Positions 59,581-64,000 of a stretch of DNA of 64,000 nt are shown here, piece after piece. The stretch is taken from contig VCJN01002072.1 in the NCBI GenBank assembly GCA_006384855.1, forward strand, positions 51,453-115,452, in the 5' to 3' direction. The notes below the pieces were generated by a model. That model saw only the letters and a program-made list of their open reading frames with translations. It did not search any database and was not told the DNA's origin. The stretch is from Tetraselmis striata (lineage: Eukaryota; Chlorophyta; Chlorodendrophyceae; Chlorodendrales; Chlorodendraceae). The translations under genes and the position numbers were made by a program. Within the stretch, counting starts at the first letter, position 1, and each line of letters opens with the position of its first letter.

Positions 59581-62500
59581 ATGTTCACCCGCGGCGGTGC
59601 CTGCAGCCTGGCGCGCTGGCGCGCTGGCGCGCTGTTATCTTCCGTGCCAGAGGCGCCCATCCAACGTAGCGGCTACAGGTGAGGCACGCAGGCACCGCGA
59701 CGTCCGGTGGCACTTCGCGTGTCCCGCTCCCGAACGGGCTCGTTGCCTTCCTCGCGCCGCCGAGAAGCCTCGCCGTCAAGCCGCACGGGCGGACTGGCTT
59801 GGGCTAGGCGGAGGGGGAGGCGGGGGCGGGGCTGCGTGCCGAACTGAATGTGACCAGAGGGGCCCGTGATTGTGGCTGCGGGGGGTAGACACTACCGGTG
59901 ACATGCTGCTTATTGTCGGCAGCAGTGAATGAAATGGCTCATTGGGAGGCAGTGCTTGGAGCTGCGAGCATAAAAAATATAGATTTCATAGACAGGTCTT
60001 AGCTTTTAAATGAAGCTGTGCCCCCCCACTTTCGGGAGCCGGCGGCGAGTTGGAAACTCCCGCCTGCTATCTGCGTGCTTCGCGGTGCGCAGCTGCTAGG
60101 CGGACTGGCGTCGTCTGCCAAGGGTTTGGGGATGGGAATGCGTGTAGATTTTCTTATGTTGGAGGCGGGAGGTAGGGGGGGCATGCCATGGAGAGAAGGG
60201 GGGCCAGTACTGCTTGAGGGTCACTGTTCGAGGCAAGCCACTGGCATCTGCTCACCCTGGTCTGTCACCCTGCTGTACCAGGGCGCTGCCGGTGCAGGCC
60301 CTGCAAGAGCGCCGCCGGGACCAGTCGCGGTGGCGGGGGCCAGCAAGCCAGAAGGCCGCGACCCTGTCCATCGGCTATGAGGTCGCCGGCCCACGCCGTG
60401 GCTCCGCCTCCCCCGCGCCCTCCCAGCGCCCGCGCCCTTCCAGCGACGCGGCGGAGCCCGCGGCCCAGCAGCGCCGGGAGTTCCAGAGCGAGGCGGCGGC
60501 GGCGACAGAAGCGGCGGCCTCGCTGGCGCCGGACGCCGGCTTCCTCTCCGACGAGGGCGTCACCTTCGAGTCGCTGGGGGCGCACCCGCGCGTCGCCGCG
60601 GCGCTGCAGGCGCTGGAGCTGTCCAGGCCCACGCGCGTGCAGGTGTGCCTGAGCCCTCACTCTCTCATCCCGGCTTCCTGCAAGTCAGTGACACCACCCT
60701 GGTCGGCAGCAGACTGATACTGAGGCGGCTTGTATTTGCATAGCCTGAGCCTCTTGACCCCCCCCCCCCCCCCTCCGCACTTTCCTTCTCTTCCCCCACC
60801 CCTTTGCCCGCGGGAAACCCAATTTGCAGGAGCTGGCGGTGCCGGCCATCCTGTCACAGGCGGATGTGGTGCTGGCAGCGGAGACGGGCAGCGGCAAGAC
60901 GCTGTCGTACCTTGTCCCCCTGCTGACGCAGCTGCTCAACGCCAAGGAGGCTGGGGCGGCGGCCGGCGGGTGCGGCCCGCCTTACAGCCCCTCCTCCCCA
61001 CCCTGCAACGCCCCGCATCCACCCCGCTTTACGCTCCCACAACACGTGATGGAGGCGCAGGTGGCACGCGTACCAGGGAGGAATAAGCATTCACCTTGTC
61101 CCATCATCACAGCATCACCATGAGTTAACGCGCCCAGCCATGCCATGACGGCGGCGGTAGCTGTGCCTCCTTCGCAATGCGCGGCACACAATGCCACTGA
61201 GGGTGCACACATACTTCTCATGTTTGATATCCAATCAAAGATGGGAAGACTATCAATCAGTCAACATCTATCAGAATACACTGCAGCACTCAGGACGGGA
61301 TGCGGCGAGATCCTTATGTTGGGGACCCGCCAACCCGATGTAGTGGTGCAATAGCAGTGCAATGCCATCGGCTGACCCTCCCCCCCCCCCCCCCCCCTCC
61401 CCCCCCCCACCGGGGCCCGGCCGCGCCATCGCCTGCAGGGCCATCTCCACGCTGGTGCTGTGCCCCAACGCAGCGCTTTGCGCTCAGGTGGTGGAGGTCG
61501 CGCAGTCGCTGGTGGATGCGGAGACGGGGGAGCCGCTGCTGGCGGCGCTCGCCGTCTCGTCCGCCGCGGCGCCGCCCGAGGACGCGCCTGACCTGCTCGT
61601 GGCCACGCCAAACGGACTCATGTCCAAGCTGCGGGTGAGACCGGCTCTTCCCCCCCCCCCCCCCCCCCCCAATCCCCGTCGCCGGGCACGCTCTCGCCCT
61701 CTCTGCACGCTGTCTACCCCTGTCTGTCTCTGGGTAAGGGACGGAGGGTCCGAGATGTTGCCGGGCGCCTCCTAGCTGAATATATATATACACGGCAAAT
61801 GCGCACTTGCCACAGCGCACTGGCATGGGCTTTTCATCAAGCTGCCGCGCCGATTTTCAGGAGTAGAGCCTTGTCGAGATAGCCGACCTGGAGATGCAGG
61901 GCGATACCCTGGCATGGAACGACATGTTGCGGAAGGGATCGAGGTCGCCAATATGTTCTTTTGGATTTGGCTTCCCCATTCTCCCTCGCGTGACAAACCG
62001 GCCCCCAGGGGGGGGGGGGGGGGGGGGGGGTTCATACCTACAGGCGCAGATGATACGACGATGACAATGATAATGAGAGTACGGGTGCCGACGCACCTGT
62101 AAGAACCCTCATTATGCGCCTCAACATGTGGCTTGCATGTAACCTAGAACGATAATTCACTATGGTTTCGTATGGATCCGACCTCCGGCAGGAAGGGCAG
62201 GCTCGTGTATGCACTGTTCTTATTATCGTGCTGGCAGCACCGGAAATTGTGATGTGATAGTACTCACTCTCAGATATTATCATGGCCGCCCTGCTATGCC
62301 TGTATATTGTGCAGTCCTGCGGCACATTTCATGCCCCGGGCATCACCCCCTGCTCCTGTATGGTCCCATGGGAGGGCTATGGAAACACATTGTCAGTAAC
62401 CGTATGTCACAATGGATCCCGCCAATGGATCACACTGACAGGGGAAGATGGGGCTCTAGATTTGTGAGTGCGTGGAGGCAGCCGGGGGAAAGGGGGAGGG

Positions 62501-63640
62501 GATGGGGGGGGGGGGGGGGGGGGGGGCGCTCTGTCCGCCTTCCGAGCCGGACTGCAACCTGCCAATGCTCTGCCTGATAACCGCTGCCGCTGTGGCCTGC
62601 CTGCGCAGGAGTGGAGTGAGACCCACCGCCGGTGGACCAAGGAGGGGTTTCCAAAGTGAGCCCTGCCGGCGCTTTTTCCTGCTAGGCGCCGCCCTCTTTC
62701 CCGCGCTGTGCTCACTAACCGAAAAAACTTTCACCGCAGATGGATCCGGCACGTGGTGGCGGATGAGGCGGATCTGTTGTTGGCGGGCGGTTTTGTGAAG
62801 GACCTCAGCCGGCTTGCTGGAGGTGCGCCGGGAGCTCACCTCCACCACACCCCCAAGGGCCGGGGTTGGGTACCCATGGGTGGGGGCGCTGCGGGTGGCA
62901 ACACCAGCGGAGCTAAGGTGTCAACACAAGACAGGCGGTCATCTATGTCATCCAAGGGGCTGTGGCGCCAAGGATCTGCTGTCAGATGCGGTTTCGGGGG
63001 AATGGTGGGCGCGTCTGCTGCCAGCGATCTGCTGGGACTTCTGCTCGAGTGCTTGGTCACCAGGATAGCGACCTGTGGCGCTGCTGCTGCCGCTGCTGAT
63101 GGGTTAGGTTACTTCTGGAGAATTCACGGAAAGTACTGGAAAGGACAGAGCCTACATTAAGCAGTAGCAGCATGCCAGCATATACCCCGCGGTGCCGGGG
63201 TTGGCAAGAGAGGGCGAGGAAGGAGGGGGTGGCAAAGGGGGAGGGGGTCAAAGCAAGCAATCGTGGGATGCTGACCGCCGTGACACAGACGGCACCAGGA
63301 GGTTGTGGTGCGAGGGCAAGCGTAGAGTGCCTCCCGGTGTAGCGAGCTTTGCGCTTAGCTTGGGGATCTTGGGGGGCACGAGAGCCCCGCGAGATGTAGC
63401 TGCTGGGAGCGCGTGCCAGTGCGCCGGAACAGCTGCTGGCGCGGGGGTACCGTCGGGCAGCTGGCCTCGTCGCTCACCTCCCCCCCCCCCCCCCCCCCCC
63501 TTCCCCGCCCGCCCGGCCCGCACAGGTGTTCCGCCTGGACGACCGCGCTCGGCTGCGGCTGGCGCTCTGCGAGCGCTTCGGCATGTCGGAGGAGGAGTTC
63601 CTGGGCCTCAAGTTCCACGTGCGCCGTGCCGCTTATAACG
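59581..63640 (+). CDS. DEAD-box RNA helicase, 5' part (runs off right edge)
   Basis: Exons 59581-59678, 60282-60642, 60830-60969, 61439-61634, 62609-62655, 62740-62822 and 63526-63640. All joins up to 62822 agree in phase. A small exon between 62822 and 63526 appears to be missing from this model. The N-terminus (MFTRGGACSLARWRAGALLS, Arg/Ser/Ala-rich, no acids in the first 20) fits an organelle transit peptide. Q motif: VTFESLGAHPRVAAALQALE then PTRVQ. Motif I: AAETGSGKTLSYLVPLL. Ia: TLVLCPNAALCAQV. Ib: DLLVATPNGLMSKL. Motif II: HVVADEADLLLAGGFVKDL. A later exon carries FRLDDRARLRLALCERFGMS. DEAD-box proteins unwind short RNA duplexes using ATP. The 'DEADLLLxGGF' context is like plant organelle helicases of the RH22 type. 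Helicase domain 2 must lie to the right. Several introns carry long C runs close to splice sites. Confidence 0.85.
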
Positions 63641-64000
63641 GTGCGCCCCCGCCTTGTCCCCGCCGCGCCACTGTGCCAACACCCGGGCCGCGGGGCGCCC
63701 ATACGCCACCCCGTGGCAACACGCAGGCGTCCCCTGGGACACCGAGGTCTGTACCGCACAGCATAGGTAACTGCAGGATCCCCAGACTTATTCTGTCTAT
63801 GCTGGCCCTTTCACATACGGGGGCGACTCATACTTCACATATTGGGGACGATATTAGGATATGACCAATATGTGTATATTCGTCTAGTCCTGGGTCCCGC
63901 GACTCGTCCGACTACCATGTCTGACTACCGCACGTATCGTGTGTACCCAAACTGGGGTGAAGGCGGCACAGCTCCCACGCCGCCAGCCCCCCCCCCCCCC
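63641..64000 (+). other. Intron of the helicase gene reaching the window end
   Basis: Begins with donor GTGCGC at 63641. Ends in a C run (63987-64000) that may mark an approaching acceptor. Confidence 0.5.

Noticed and set aside
62822..63525. Candidate missing helicase exon starting after GTCACCAG near 63063
   Set aside because: In the required phase it meets a TAG at once. No other candidate could be supported.

Overview
The window is nuclear DNA of a eukaryote, most likely a unicellular alga. Evidence: GC-rich host exons interrupted by GT-AG and some GC-AG introns, homopolymeric C or G runs of about 15-31 nt inside most introns, algal-type transposable elements, and relics of what looks like a polinton-like virus. 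No bacterial operon, tRNA, rRNA or CRISPR was seen. The species cannot be fixed from sequence alone.

Left part (1-11 kb) is mobile and repetitive DNA. It holds a Cys-rich exon-like ORF, a 30-bp GC-rich minisatellite (1261-2234), minus-strand remnants with a weak hAT-transposase flavour (2.2-3.9 kb), the 3' end of a retroelement with a CCHC knuckle and an ExK nuclease-like motif (4.3-5.2 kb), and a decayed virus-like patch (5.9-9.8 kb) with a fibronectin-III-like ORF, a broken A32-type packaging ATPase and a 0.55-kb direct duplication.

From 11 to 20.5 kb two minus-strand multi-exon coding regions can be seen: an acidic, mostly disordered protein (11.1-15.4 kb) and a leucine-rich-repeat protein (about 15.8-20.5 kb). 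From 20.66 to 26.2 kb lies a tyrosine-recombinase element with a gag-like ORF, near-identical 187-bp direct repeats and an inverted copy. A small LTR element with a polypurine tract is nested in its recombinase gene. From 26.2 to 39.8 kb come a LINE 5' fragment with an APE-type endonuclease start, low-gene DNA with satellites, a truncated R2-like copy, and a full-length R2-like non-LTR retrotransposon with an 18-bp target-site duplication and one frameshift.

The right part (40-64 kb) is host gene territory. Four genes could be modelled with exon phases that agree: (1) a 17-exon, about 1172-aa single-pass receptor with an OpuAC-like ectodomain and two complementary class III nucleotidyl cyclase domains; (2) a 5-exon, about 609-aa protein with tandem TB2/DP1/HVA22 (REEP-like) membrane domains; (3) a 4-exon minus-strand RING-CH (MARCH-like) protein of about 540 aa with a long unassigned C-terminal region; (4) a DEAD-box RNA helicase running off the right edge. 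They are not an operon. Their functions (cyclic-nucleotide signalling, ER shaping, membrane-linked ubiquitination, RNA remodelling) are independent as far as the sequence shows.
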